Shown one piece after another: positions 1 to 8,464 of a stretch of DNA of 64,000 nucleotides. Numbering within the stretch: the stretch's first letter is position 1; each line of letters starts with the position of its first letter. The notes under the pieces are model-generated. The model was not told the origin of the DNA, made no database searches, and worked only from the letters and a program-made list of their open reading frames with translations. The position numbers were made by a program, and so were the translations under genes. This DNA is from Paraburkholderia eburnea. Its GTDB lineage: Bacteria > Pseudomonadota > Gammaproteobacteria > Burkholderiales > Burkholderiaceae. The stretch lies in assembly GCF_002917095.1 (NCBI RefSeq), contig NZ_PQGA01000022.1, positions 16,425 through 80,424 of the forward strand. The letters are read 5' to 3'.

Positions 1-1392
1 ACGACGGCGGGCATGTACGAGCCGACGTCGCCGCCGATCGTCACCGGCAAGGTGATCATCGTCGCGGGCGCGGTTGAGGATAACTTCTCGAACCGCGAAC
101 CGTCGGGCGTGATCCGCGGCTTCGACGTGCGCACGGGCGAACTCCTGTGGGCATTCGATCCGGGCGCGAAGGACCCGAACCACATCCCGGGCCCGGGCGA
201 GCACTACACGTGGAACTCGCCGAACTCGTGGGCGCCGGCCGCCTACGATGCGAAGCTCGACATCGTCTATCTGCCGATGGGCGTGCGCACCCCGGACATC
301 TGGGGCGGCGACCGCACGCCGGAGATGGAGCGCTATGCGAGCGGCCTGCTCGCGCTGCACGCAACGACCGGCAAGCTGGCCTGGTTCTACCAGACCGCTC
401 ACCATGACCTCTGGGACATGGACATGCCGTCGCAGCCGACGCTCGCCGACATCACGACCAAGGACGGCAAGACGGTGCCGGTCGTGTACGGCCCGGCCAA
501 GACCGGCAATCTGTTCGTGCTCGACCGCCGTACCGGCGAAACCGTCGTGCCCGCGCCCGAACTGCCGGTGCCGCAAGGCGCGGCGCCTGGCGACCGCACG
601 TCGCCGACGCAGCCGTTCTCGGACCTCACGTTCCGTCCGAAGAACCTCCTCACGGACAAGGACATGTGGGGCGCGACGATGTACGACCAACTGGTCTGCC
701 GCGTGATGTTCCACAAGCTGCGCTATGAAGGCACCTTCACGCCGCCGTCGCTGCAAGGCACGCTGGTGTTCCCGGGCAACCTGGGCATGTTCGAGTGGGG
801 CGGCATTGCGCTCGACACCGATCGTCAGATCGCCATCGCCAACCCGATCGCGCTGCCGTTCGTGTCGCGTCTGATCCCGCGCGGTCCGGGCAATCCGCAG
901 GAACCGGAAGCGGGCGCCAAGGGCAGCGGCACGGAATCGGGCATCCAGCCGCAGTACGGCGTGCCGTACGGCGTGACGCTGAACCCGTTCCTCTCGCCGT
1001 TCGGCCTGCCGTGCAAGCAGCCGGCATGGGGCTACATCGCCGGTATCGACCTGAAGACCAACGAGATCGTCTGGAAGAAGCGTATCGGCACGGTGCGTGA
1101 CAGCTCGCCGATCCCACTGCCGTTCAAGATGGGCATGCCGATGCTGGGCGGCCCGATGATCACGGCCGGCGGTGTGGCGTTCATCGGCGCGACCGCGGAC
1201 AACTTCATCCGCGCGTTCGACGTGAACAACGGCAAGCAACTCTGGGAAGCCCGCCTGCCGGCAGGCGGCCAGGCCACGCCGATGAGCTACTCGATCAACG
1301 GCAAGCAGTACGTCGTGATCGCGGCTGGCGGCCACGGCTCGTTCGGCACCAAGCTCGGCGACTACGTGATCGCTTACGCGCTGCCGAACTAG
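1..1392 (+). CDS. gcd: Membrane-bound PQQ glucose dehydrogenase, 3' part (start lies before the window)
   Basis: This is the C-terminal part of the quinoprotein that oxidises D-glucose to gluconolactone in the periplasm and passes electrons to ubiquinone. The frame is open from base 1, so the gene begins upstream; the N-terminal membrane segments and first propeller blades are missing. The remaining sequence follows E. coli Gcd almost block for block: TSPPIVTGK, GVIRGFDVRTGELLWAFDPG, NSPNSWAPAAYD, HHDLWDMD, FPGNLGMFEWGG, and the last blade with AGGQATPM and AAGGHGSFGTK. These are the WD-type propeller motifs of the PQQ dehydrogenase family. The protein ends with YALPN, like other Gcd enzymes. 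A strong terminator follows. Identity is very secure; only the 5' part cannot be judged. Confidence 0.96.
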   Translation, partial: TTAGMYEPTSPPIVTGKVIIVAGAVEDNFSNREPSGVIRGFDVRTGELLWAFDPGAKDPNHIPGPGEHYTWNSPNSWAPAAYDAKLDIVYLPMGVRTPDIWGGDRTPEMERYASGLLALHATTGKLAWFYQTAHHDLWDMDMPSQPTLADITTKDGKTVPVVYGPAKTGNLFVLDRRTGETVVPAPELPVPQGAAPGDRTSPTQPFSDLTFRPKNLLTDKDMWGATMYDQLVCRVMFHKLRYEGTFTPPSLQGTLVFPGNLGMFEWGGIALDTDRQIAIANPIALPFVSRLIPRGPGNPQEPEAGAKGSGTESGIQPQYGVPYGVTLNPFLSPFGLPCKQPAWGYIAGIDLKTNEIVWKKRIGTVRDSSPIPLPFKMGMPMLGGPMITAGGVAFIGATADNFIRAFDVNNGKQLWEARLPAGGQATPMSYSINGKQYVVIAAGGHGSFGTKLGDYVIAYALPN

Positions 1393-1463
1393 GGCGCGTT
1401 GATGTAAAACACCGTGCGCCGCGAGCGAGTTCTGTGCCTCGCGACGCACGGTACAACACCGGA

Positions 1464-1492
1464 AGCGGCATGCCTGGCATGCCGCTTTTTTT
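1464..1492 (+). terminator. Rho-independent terminator after gcd
   Basis: A near-perfect hairpin has arms AGCGGCATGCC and GGCATGCCGCT separated by a single T (so effectively a 3-4 nt loop), followed by a run of seven T. It lies about 70 bases after the gcd stop and before the porin start, so it insulates the two genes. Confidence 0.9.
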
Positions 1493-1515
1493 GTCCGCTT
1501 TTTCCTGTTCTCGAC

Positions 1516-2592
1516 ATGAGCCAACTCTCCAACGCGAGCCGTGTCTCGCGCCGTTCCGGCGCAGGCTGGCGCAAGGCGCGCGACGCTTCGCGCGTGGCGC
1601 TGACCGCGCTGGCGGCCCATGCCATCGGCGCACATGCGCAAAGCTCGGTCACGCTGTATGGCGCGCTCGACACGAGCATCGAAATCACCAATCCTGGCTC
1701 GGGCTACGTCGCGCGCATGGACTCGGGCGCGTATCGCGGCTCGCGCGTGGGCCTGCGCGGCGCGGAAGATATCGGCAACGGGCTGAAGATCCTGTTCGAT
1801 CTGGAAAATGGCTTCAGCTCCGGCAACGGCACACTGGCCGTGAGCAACACGATCTTCAACCGCCAGGCGTGGATCGGCCTCGGCACGCCGTACGGCACGC
1901 TGCGCATGGGCCGCCAGTATTCGCCCATCTATATTCCGTTCAAGGGCGGACTGGACGCGTTCGGCGCCGGCACGATTGCCTCGGGCCTCGACAATCTCTC
2001 GAAGATCACGCCCTACGAGAGCAATGCGATCACGTATCTCTCGCCCGAATTCCACGGCTTTTCGACCACGTTGATGGCCTCGATGCGCGATTCGACCGAT
2101 GGCGACGGCAATGGCATCGCCGGCAATATCGAAACTTTCGCGTATCGCAACGGCCCGTTCCGCGTCTCGTACGCGCATCAGCAGACGCACGGCGATGGCG
2201 CGCTGCGCGCCAACCTGGGCGGCGTCTCCTACGTGTACGGTCCGCTGACGGGCTTTCTTTCGTTCTTCAACGGCGATGGCGGCACACCCGGCTATCACAA
2301 CGACGGCGTGTCGATCTCGGCGCGCTATGGCGTCAATGCGCGCTTTCGCGCCTCGCTGGGTTACACGTATCTGCGCGACCGTTCAGGCGGCGACGACAAC
2401 GCCGACCAGTTCAGCGCCGCCTGCGAGTACGACCTGAGCAAGCGTGTGCTGCTCTACGCGAGCGCGGGCTGGCTGCGCAATCGCGGGCAAGGCGAATTCA
2501 CGCTCAAGGGTGTGAACGTGACGGGCCTCGCGCCGTCGTGGCCGGGCGCGTCGGTGCGTGGCGTGCAGTTCGGCATGATCGACCGGTTTTAA
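1516..2592 (+). CDS. Gram-negative general porin (OmpC type), short form
   Basis: Outer-membrane trimeric porin for passive uptake of small solutes. The mature part begins AQSSVTLYGALDTS, the hallmark start of Burkholderia porins, and continues with SRVGLRGAEDIGNGLKILFDLENGF and WIGLGTPYGTLRMGRQY. It ends in phenylalanine (GMIDRF), as needed for Bam assembly. The frame is open further upstream, through the gcd terminator, so I place the start at ATG 1516. That gives 358 residues with a long arginine-rich n-region before a hydrophobic stretch and the cleavage context GAHA-QSS. No clear ribosome site precedes this ATG, so the start is uncertain. The protein is slightly shorter than the second porin. 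Confidence 0.85.
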   Translation: MSQLSNASRVSRRSGAGWRKARDASRVALTALAAHAIGAHAQSSVTLYGALDTSIEITNPGSGYVARMDSGAYRGSRVGLRGAEDIGNGLKILFDLENGFSSGNGTLAVSNTIFNRQAWIGLGTPYGTLRMGRQYSPIYIPFKGGLDAFGAGTIASGLDNLSKITPYESNAITYLSPEFHGFSTTLMASMRDSTDGDGNGIAGNIETFAYRNGPFRVSYAHQQTHGDGALRANLGGVSYVYGPLTGFLSFFNGDGGTPGYHNDGVSISARYGVNARFRASLGYTYLRDRSGGDDNADQFSAACEYDLSKRVLLYASAGWLRNRGQGEFTLKGVNVTGLAPSWPGASVRGVQFGMIDRF

Positions 2593-2721
2593 AGTCGGTG
2601 CATTCACTTCAATTGAGCGGGATGCCGGTGGGATGCAGGTATTTCGCAATGGTCAATCGAAATCTTGCCGTGACCCTGGCTAGCCCCTTCACCGAAACAG
2701 CCCCCAGCGGACGTTAAAAGT

Positions 2722-3123
2722 TCAGTGGAAGGTGGCGCAAAGCCGGTCGATCGGCACGACGATCAATAGACAGGACGAGAAGGCCAGGCCCACGGTGAAG
2801 GCGACTGCAGCAGTCGCGCCGCACCATGCGATAAAACGGGCGGGATCGCGCTTGCCCGGTACCTGCGTCGCAATGAGCCGCCAGGCGCGGCCCGTCCGGA
2901 CGGCGATGACGATCGCCGCCACCAGCGCGACCAGCGACGCGCCATCGACGATCCGCTCGACCTGCGGCCAGGTCAGCGTACCGTTGCGCTGGAAGTCGTC
3001 GCAGCCGTTCGAGATGAGCGTCACGCACAACGCGAGATGCAGCAGCCAGATGAGCGGCACACCGGCCAGCCCGAGCCAGATAGCGGTGCGGCCGGGCTGT
3101 GGTAACTGGAGATCCTCTTCCAT
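2722..3123 (-). CDS. Small inner-membrane protein with three hydrophobic segments, unknown function
   Basis: A 133-residue protein starting MEEDLQLPQPGR. Three strongly hydrophobic stretches are visible at roughly residues 13-35, 60-78 and 100-128. The start at 3123 is chosen because AAAAAGGAC precedes it at a suitable distance; a longer frame upstream has no hydrophobic or conserved character. The motif WLGLAGVPLIWLLHLAL resembles small membrane proteins often found beside cytochrome oxidase genes in proteobacteria, but no such genes are next to it here. It converges on the porin and probably forms its own transcript. I do not assign a function. Confidence 0.65.
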   Translation of the reverse strand: MEEDLQLPQPGRTAIWLGLAGVPLIWLLHLALCVTLISNGCDDFQRNGTLTWPQVERIVDGASLVALVAAIVIAVRTGRAWRLIATQVPGKRDPARFIAWCGATAAVAFTVGLAFSSCLLIVVPIDRLCATFH

Positions 3124-3390
3124 CCCGGTTTGTCCTTTTTGCCTGATGTTTTCGATGGGCGCAATGAAAGCCATAGCATACGGTGAGCAGATTACGTGCC
3201 CAGGACGCGTGAACCCACCTGCAACGCGCACGTCGCGCGCACGCGACAGGTGACCCCCGCCTGCTTGACCGACCGCATGGACGGTCGGCGTGTTGAGCGC
3301 CGTCGGAATCCGCGCGCAGAAGCCCGGATCGGCTCTCACATTACATAACCACGCGGCCATCCCGACGATCTGACCATTTCATCTGGTCAT

Positions 3391-3410
3391 AACGTTAGCG
3401 CTAGCGCAAT
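3391..3410. promoter_or_regulatory. Candidate LacI-family operator before the second porin
   Basis: AACGTTAGCGCTAGCGCAAT contains an imperfect palindrome centred on the central CG that LacI/GalR repressors favour. A further half site AACGTTA occurs about 35 bases downstream (around 3425-3431). The same AACGTTA core recurs at 4955 and 7003. It sits about 190 bases before the porin start at 3595. The rest of the 3124-3594 gap shows no gene I can support. Confidence 0.55.
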
Positions 3411-3594
3411 CCCCCACTGGAAACAACGTTAGAGACGGGGCGCATTTTCCCTGGCGCGCAAAGGCGCCGCAGCGTCCGCGGCCGTTCCTATAATCGGCTC
3501 CCGAAGTGCCTGCTGGCATTTCAGCTTGCTGCGAGGGAAAGCCCTGCGCAGCCGGGACGTGGTTTGGAGACAGACGAAAAATATAGGATACCTG

Positions 3595-4734
3595 ATGAAA
3601 AGGACGCTTATTGGCCTTGCCGTTCTGGCGACGGCCTCATCCGCTGCCCATGCGCAAAGCCAGGTCACGCTTTATGGCCGCATCGACAACGGCATCCAGT
3701 ACGAAACCGGCTTGCCGGGCAACAAGCACGCGGTCAGCGCGGAAAGCGGCGACTGGGGCTGCTCGTGGTTCGGGCTGGAAGGTGCGGAGGATATCGGCGG
3801 CGGCACGAAGGCCATCTTCAAGCTGGAAGGGCAACTGAATACGCAAAACGGTCAGTCCGCAGGCGCGTTGTTCGGCCGTCATGCCATCGTGGGCTTCGAC
3901 AACGATCGCTACGGCACCTTCAAGATGGGCAACCTGGGCGCAGGAGAAATCTCGCAGGACAGTTGGGGCGCCGATCCGCAACTGATGCAGCGCTACGCCA
4001 TCGCGACGCTGGTGCGCGGACGCAACTGGGCGAGCGCCGCGAACGGCTTCGAATACCAGACGCCGAGCTGGAGCGGCTTCCAGATGCGTGGTCAATATGC
4101 GCTCACCAACAACACCAAATGGAATGCGGCGTCGACGCCCACCGGCCAGGGCCGTACGGACGGTATCGAAGCGGTCTACTCCTACGGTCTGGGCGACTTC
4201 CGCGTGATCTACGATGAAGTGCGCGGCGCCGACGGCACCTTCAACGACGTTTATCAGCACTCGCGCTCGATCCTCGCGGGCGGCACGCTGGTGTTCGGCC
4301 CGGTCAAGTTCTACGCGGGCTACCAGCACCTGAGCGCGCCGAACGCCACCAACGCGAGCGTGGGCGTGACCGACGCCTCGCAACCGGACGGGGTTTCCGC
4401 GCCGACCGCCGTGGATCACGAATGGGTTGGCGCCGCTTGGCAGATCAACGCTGCCGCGGCGATCACGGCGGCGGTCTTCCACGCCAACGCCAACCATGGC
4501 AATGGCAACGCCACGCTCTACACGCTGGGCGGCACCTACAACCTGTCCAAGCGCACCTTCCTTTATACGGAAGCGGGTTACGTGCACAACAGCTCGACGT
4601 CGAACATCAACCTCGGCAATGGCTCGTACGGCAACAACGATTACGATCCGACGACGGGTTCGTCGGCGAACGGCAACCCCAACTACGGTCAGGGTCAGTT
4701 CGGCGTATTCGCGGGCGTGATGCATCTGTTCTGA
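3595..4734 (+). CDS. Gram-negative porin (OmpC type), probably for sugars of the adjacent ABC system
   Basis: A 379-residue outer-membrane porin. A classical signal peptide (MKRTLIGLAVLATASSAAHA) is followed by QSQVTLYGRIDNGIQYET, then GLEGAEDIGGGTKAIFKLEGQLNT and a C-terminal strand ending FAGVMHLF, with the terminal phenylalanine. ATG 3595 is preceded by TAGGATACC, an acceptable ribosome site. Upstream lie LacI-type palindromes like those at the ABC transporter, so the porin may be the outer-membrane gate of the same sugar pathway. That link is inferred from shared operator sequence and proximity; porin substrate cannot be read from sequence. Confidence 0.9.
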   Translation: MKRTLIGLAVLATASSAAHAQSQVTLYGRIDNGIQYETGLPGNKHAVSAESGDWGCSWFGLEGAEDIGGGTKAIFKLEGQLNTQNGQSAGALFGRHAIVGFDNDRYGTFKMGNLGAGEISQDSWGADPQLMQRYAIATLVRGRNWASAANGFEYQTPSWSGFQMRGQYALTNNTKWNAASTPTGQGRTDGIEAVYSYGLGDFRVIYDEVRGADGTFNDVYQHSRSILAGGTLVFGPVKFYAGYQHLSAPNATNASVGVTDASQPDGVSAPTAVDHEWVGAAWQINAAAAITAAVFHANANHGNGNATLYTLGGTYNLSKRTFLYTEAGYVHNSSTSNINLGNGSYGNNDYDPTTGSSANGNPNYGQGQFGVFAGVMHLF

Positions 4735-4860
4735 TTCGGGCAGAACGGATGTCATCACAAGTCGGTAAGCAGTACCAGCCAACCATCTGAAGATCCTCAT
4801 GGACAGGCGCGGCCAGCATTGGCCCGCGCCGCGCCGGCGCGGTCGTTCTCCTCCAACCCT

Positions 4861-4881
4861 GACGCGCCGGCGTCCTTTTTT
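4861..4881 (+). terminator. Rho-independent terminator after the second porin
   Basis: GACGC, loop GCCG, GCGTC, then CTTTTTT. It follows the porin by about 130 bases in a GC-rich stretch that contains other short inverted repeats but no gene. Confidence 0.65.
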
Positions 4882-4954
4882 CACCCCTCGCGCATGGGGA
4901 ATACCCCTGCCCAGGTGCGCTTGAAGCGCGTCACGATCACATGCTATCTTGCGG

Positions 4955-4970
4955 ACGTTAGCGATAACGT
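4955..4970. promoter_or_regulatory. Perfect LacI-type palindrome before the toxin-antitoxin pair
   Basis: ACGTTA-GCGA-TAACGT is a perfect 6-bp inverted repeat with a 4-base spacer. It has the same arms and spacing as the operator at 7003-7020. The only gene start downstream is the antitoxin at 5051. It lies beyond the porin terminator. Confidence 0.6.
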
Positions 4971-5050
4971 TTCAGGCGCGCGACGTATCGTTGCGAATTC
5001 CGATTTGCGAAAACCATAATCAGGCGCGCCGGCAAGCTGGAGATCCCTCA

Positions 5051-5281
5051 ATGGAAAAGCGCGTGTCCAAAGCGATGTTCAAGGCCAAGGCCTGTGAACT
5101 GTTCCGGCAGGTCGAATTGCTCGGCGAGAGCGTAGTGGTCACCGACCGCGGCGAGCCGACCATCGAGATCCGGCCTTATCGCGCGAAGCGTAAAAGCCCG
5201 CTCGAAGCGCTGCGCGCCTCCATCGTCCATTGCGATATCGAGGGGCCTGCCAAGCCTTCCAATTTGCCGCGCAGCGAATAG
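5051..5281 (+). CDS. Phd/YefM-family antitoxin
   Basis: A 76-residue protein with the Phd/YefM N-terminal fold: MEKRVSKAMFKAKACELFRQVELLGESVVVTDRGEPTIEIRPY. This dimerises and binds the operon's own promoter. The C-terminal tail from about residue 50 would be the flexible toxin-binding part. It lies ten bases upstream of a PIN-domain toxin, the standard antitoxin-first order. The ATG at 5051 sits about 8 bases after a weak GGAG. Regulation by autorepression is known for the family; the nearby LacI-type palindrome would add a second control. Confidence 0.85.
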   Translation: MEKRVSKAMFKAKACELFRQVELLGESVVVTDRGEPTIEIRPYRAKRKSPLEALRASIVHCDIEGPAKPSNLPRSE

Positions 5282-5290
5282 CGCCCGGCC

Positions 5291-5680
5291 ATGATTGCTC
5301 TCGACACCTGCGCGCTGGTCTACTGGCTGCGCGGCGATCAGGCGTTGAGCGAGCGTGCGCGAGCCGCGATCGAAGGTGCGCTGGACGGCTCGGAAGTGCT
5401 GATCTCGGCCATCAGCATGCTGGAGGTGGCGCAGTTCGTGGAGAACGGACAGCTTGCGCTATCGATGGATACGCGACGCTGGCTGGCCACGCTCGCCTCG
5501 CTGGAGGGCGTGCGCATGGTGGCCGTGGACACGGCCATCGCGGTGCGCGCCACCACGATGTCGCCGCAACTGCCGCCACCCCAGCGCCTCATCGCCGCGA
5601 CCGCCCGCACCCTGGGCGTGCCGCTCGTGACGCCTGACGCCCGCATGCGCGAGCTCACGCATCTCGACATCATCTGGTAA
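5291..5680 (+). CDS. VapC-like PIN-domain toxin
   Basis: A 129-residue PIN ribonuclease, the toxin partner of the Phd/YefM protein. The first acidic residue is in MIALDTCALVYWL, the second is the glutamate of ISMLEVAQF, and a late aspartate is in LVTPDARMRE. Most VapC proteins have an aspartate in the motif DPxDRLIAATA. Here that stretch reads PPPQRLIAATA, so the third active-site acid appears to be glutamine. The nuclease may be weakened, or an alternative acid may serve. Length and order fit an otherwise intact module. Confidence 0.85.
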   Translation: MIALDTCALVYWLRGDQALSERARAAIEGALDGSEVLISAISMLEVAQFVENGQLALSMDTRRWLATLASLEGVRMVAVDTAIAVRATTMSPQLPPPQRLIAATARTLGVPLVTPDARMRELTHLDIIW

Positions 5681-5713
5681 CTGCGTGGATGCGCAGTTAA
5701 TTCGACATCCTTC

Positions 5714-6778
5714 CTAATTTTTTGCGTGCGCGCGGCTGTTGCGCGAGGCGGCGCCGGCGCGCCGGCTGTGTTGCGGCACCTGCGCCGTGCTCTGGCGCAC
5801 CACCAGTTCGGCGGGGAAGGTCGTGCGCTGCACCACGGCGTCGTTGCCCGCGATCTGTGCGAGCAGGGCGTTGACGGCGGAACTCGACATCTGCTGGAAC
5901 GGCTGGCGCACGGTGGTCAGGGCTGGGTGAAACTGCTCGGCCATCGGGATATCGTCGAAGCCCACTACGGACACGTCGTCGGGTACGCGCAGGCCGGCTT
6001 CGCGCACCGCCGCGATCGCGCCGAACGCACTCTGGTCGTTGGCCGTGAAAATCGCCGTGGGCGGATCGGGCAGTTTGAGCAGGCCCGACGCCACCTCGAA
6101 CGCGGTCATCTGCGAGAGATCGCCGCTCACGACCAGCGCCGGGTCGCGCGCCAGGCCTCGGCGAGCCAACGTATCGTGATAACCGCGTTGCCGGTCGCGC
6201 ACGCCTTCGATCGCCTCGTCGCCGCCCAGAAACGCAATGCGCGTGTGGCCGAGCGTAATCAGATGCTCGACCGCCATGCAAGCGCCGCCGTAGTTATCGA
6301 CCGATACCGAAGGGAAGCGGTTGAGCGTGCCGCGCTGATCGACCACCACCACGGGCACATGGGCGGCGGCGAGCGCGTCGAGGCACATGGTCTCGCGCGG
6401 CAGGATCACGAGCAGGCCGTCCGAGAATTGCCGCACCAGCTTGATGAGTTCCTGGTGCGAGTGGCTGTCGTCCGAAACGGTGTATACCAGCACTTCGCAG
6501 CCCGCCGCGCGCGCGGCGCGGCCCGCGCCCAGGATCAACTCGCTGGAGAACTGCGTGTCGAGCGTGGGCGTCATGATGCCGATGATGCCGTTGCGGCCGC
6601 CCGAGAGCTTTTGCGCGGTGCGGTTGACGACATAGCCGATGTCCGAGGCGATGCGCAGCACTTCGTCGCGGGTTTCGCGCGAGACGCCGGGGCGTCCGTT
6701 GAGCGCGCGCGAGGCCGTCATCTGGGACACGCCGGCCAGCCGCGCGACATCCGCCAGCGTGGGATTTTGCTTGGTCAT
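5714..6778 (-). CDS. LacI-family transcriptional regulator of the sugar uptake region
   Basis: A 354-residue repressor. The N-terminal helix-turn-helix and hinge read TLADVARLAGVSQMTASRALNGRPGVSRETRDEVLRIA. A periplasmic-binding-protein fold follows, with LISLGHTRIAFLGG-like (LITLGHTRIAFLGG) and VSVVGFDDIPMAEQFHPALTTVRQP motifs typical of GalR/LacI proteins that bind sugars. It is divergent from the ABC importer at 7060. Palindromes in the shared 280-base region and before the porin and toxin-antitoxin pair are likely targets. The ligand is unknown; the downstream GH3 enzyme suggests a beta-glucoside or xylo-oligosaccharide breakdown product. Confidence 0.92.
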   Translation of the reverse strand: MTKQNPTLADVARLAGVSQMTASRALNGRPGVSRETRDEVLRIASDIGYVVNRTAQKLSGGRNGIIGIMTPTLDTQFSSELILGAGRAARAAGCEVLVYTVSDDSHSHQELIKLVRQFSDGLLVILPRETMCLDALAAAHVPVVVVDQRGTLNRFPSVSVDNYGGACMAVEHLITLGHTRIAFLGGDEAIEGVRDRQRGYHDTLARRGLARDPALVVSGDLSQMTAFEVASGLLKLPDPPTAIFTANDQSAFGAIAAVREAGLRVPDDVSVVGFDDIPMAEQFHPALTTVRQPFQQMSSSAVNALLAQIAGNDAVVQRTTFPAELVVRQSTAQVPQHSRRAGAASRNSRAHAKN

Positions 6779-6827
6779 GCGACGAGCTTGTTATGAAGGA
6801 GTGTGCAGCGCATCCAGGACGATTGCT

Positions 6828-6846
6828 GGTAGCGCTATCGTTACAG
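6828..6846. promoter_or_regulatory. LacI-type operator near the lacI promoter
   Basis: GGTAGCGCTATCGTTACAG is an imperfect version of the palindrome seen at 3391, about 50 bases upstream of the repressor start. It probably mediates autoregulation. Confidence 0.5.
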
Positions 6847-7002
6847 TGGAATTCATTCTAGCAGAAGGCCGCGCGCCCTCCCTCAGCCGTTCGCCACGTT
6901 GCTGCGCGGGCGTTGTACGGATACAGCAGTGGCGCGCAGTAGTGTATTGCTTGCGGGTTAACACCGTCTGGTGAGCCAGCCCCGATATTACTACCATGCC
7001 GT

Positions 7003-7020
7003 AACGTTAAGGCTAACGTT
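7003..7020. promoter_or_regulatory. LacI-type operator before the ABC importer operon
   Basis: AACGTTA-AGGC-TAACGTT is a perfect 7-bp inverted repeat with a 4-base spacer, 40 bases before the start of the binding-protein gene. It is the strongest member of the operator set in this window. Confidence 0.75.
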
Positions 7021-7059
7021 AATCGATGATCGATAAAACCAGCGACAGGAGACATCGGA

Positions 7060-8373
7060 ATGGCGTACACGGTGGTAACGAAGACGATCGGACGGGCGGC
7101 GCGTTTTGCTCCGCTGTTTGCCCCGCTATTTGCCGCACTGGCTGCGGCGGGCATCTCGAACGTGGCACAGGCGCAGGACGCGAAAATCATCACCACCTGG
7201 GACCAGCAGACCAATGCCACGTCGAGCAAGATCCTGCGCGACGCATCGGATCGCTTCGAGCAGAAGAACCCTGGTTACAAGGTCGAAAACTCGCACATCC
7301 TGAACGACGCCTATAAGACCAAGCTCAAGGTGGCGTTCGGCGCCGGCCAGCCGCCGTGTGTGTTCGAGTCGTGGGGCGGCGGTCCGCTCAACGAATACGT
7401 GAAGGCCGGGCAGATCGCCGATCTCACGCCGTATCTGCAGAAGGACGCCGCTTACCGTGAGCGCTTTCTGCCGGCTTCGTGGAAAGCCGTGACCTTTGAC
7501 GGCAAGACCTATGGCGTGGCCGCCGAAAACGCTTCGGCTGCCGTGATTTTCTATAACAAGGATCTCTTCAGGCAATACGGTCTCACGCCGCCCGCCACGT
7601 GGGACCAGCTCATGCATGTGGTGAAGGTGCTGACCTCGCATGGCGTCGCGCCGTTCGCGCTCGCCAACAAGAACAAGTGGACAGGCTCGATGTACTACAT
7701 GTACCTCGTCGATCGCATCGGCGGCCCGGACGTCGTGCGCGGCGCGGTGGAGGGCGGCGGCAAGGGCTTTGGCGATCCGGCTTTCGTGGAGGCGGGCAAG
7801 TACATCCAGGACCTCGTGAAGGCGGGCGCCTTTGCGCAGGGCTATAACGGTCTCGACTATGACGTGGGCGCCTCGCGCCGTCTGCTGTACTCGGGCCGCG
7901 CGGCGATGGAACTGATGGGCGGCTGGGAAGCCTCGACCATCGCCAACGAGAATCCCGCTTTTTCCGCGAAGCTCGACTTCTTTCCGTTCCCGAGCGTGCC
8001 GGGCGGCAAGGGTGATCCGCGCGACGTGATCGGCACCGTGGGCGACGGCTTCCTGAGCATTTCGAGCGCCTGCAAGTACCCGGATGCCGCGTTCAAGCTG
8101 ATCCAGTCGCTCACCGACGACACCGCCATGCACGCGCGCGTCGGCGACCGCAAAATTCCGCCGGTCAACAACGTGTCTCTCGACGATCCGTTCCTCAAAC
8201 GCCTGCAAAGCCTGATCGTACAGGCGCCGAACGTGCAGCTCTGGTACGACCAGGCACTGCCGCCGCGCCTGGGCGAATTGCACAAGGACACGACGCAGGC
8301 GCTGTTCGGCCTCTCTGTCACGCCGCAGGCAGCGGCGCAGCAGATGCAGGACGCCGCGAAGGCAGGCGGCTGA
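7060..8373 (+). CDS. ABC transporter periplasmic sugar-binding protein (family 1)
   Basis: A 437-residue extracellular solute-binding protein that delivers sugar to the two permeases encoded next. A signal peptide with a long hydrophobic core ends at AQAQ-DAKII around residue 39. The mature protein carries family 1 features: ITTWDQQTNATSSKILRDASDRFEQKNPGYKVE near the start, FESWGGGPLNEYVKAGQIADLTPYL, and FFPFPSVPGGKG. ATG 7060 is preceded by ACAGGAGACATCGG, a good ribosome site. It is the first gene of a five-gene cluster with permeases, ATPase and glycoside hydrolase, behind a LacI palindrome. Substrate is inferred as an oligosaccharide. Confidence 0.93.
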   Translation: MAYTVVTKTIGRAARFAPLFAPLFAALAAAGISNVAQAQDAKIITTWDQQTNATSSKILRDASDRFEQKNPGYKVENSHILNDAYKTKLKVAFGAGQPPCVFESWGGGPLNEYVKAGQIADLTPYLQKDAAYRERFLPASWKAVTFDGKTYGVAAENASAAVIFYNKDLFRQYGLTPPATWDQLMHVVKVLTSHGVAPFALANKNKWTGSMYYMYLVDRIGGPDVVRGAVEGGGKGFGDPAFVEAGKYIQDLVKAGAFAQGYNGLDYDVGASRRLLYSGRAAMELMGGWEASTIANENPAFSAKLDFFPFPSVPGGKGDPRDVIGTVGDGFLSISSACKYPDAAFKLIQSLTDDTAMHARVGDRKIPPVNNVSLDDPFLKRLQSLIVQAPNVQLWYDQALPPRLGELHKDTTQALFGLSVTPQAAAQQMQDAAKAGG

Positions 8374-8464
8374 ACGCCGGACGATTCATTCGCCATCCTG
8401 ATCGATAGCCTCGATACGCACCGCTGACAACGCTGGCCCGCACCCGCAAGGGGCGGGCACACTC

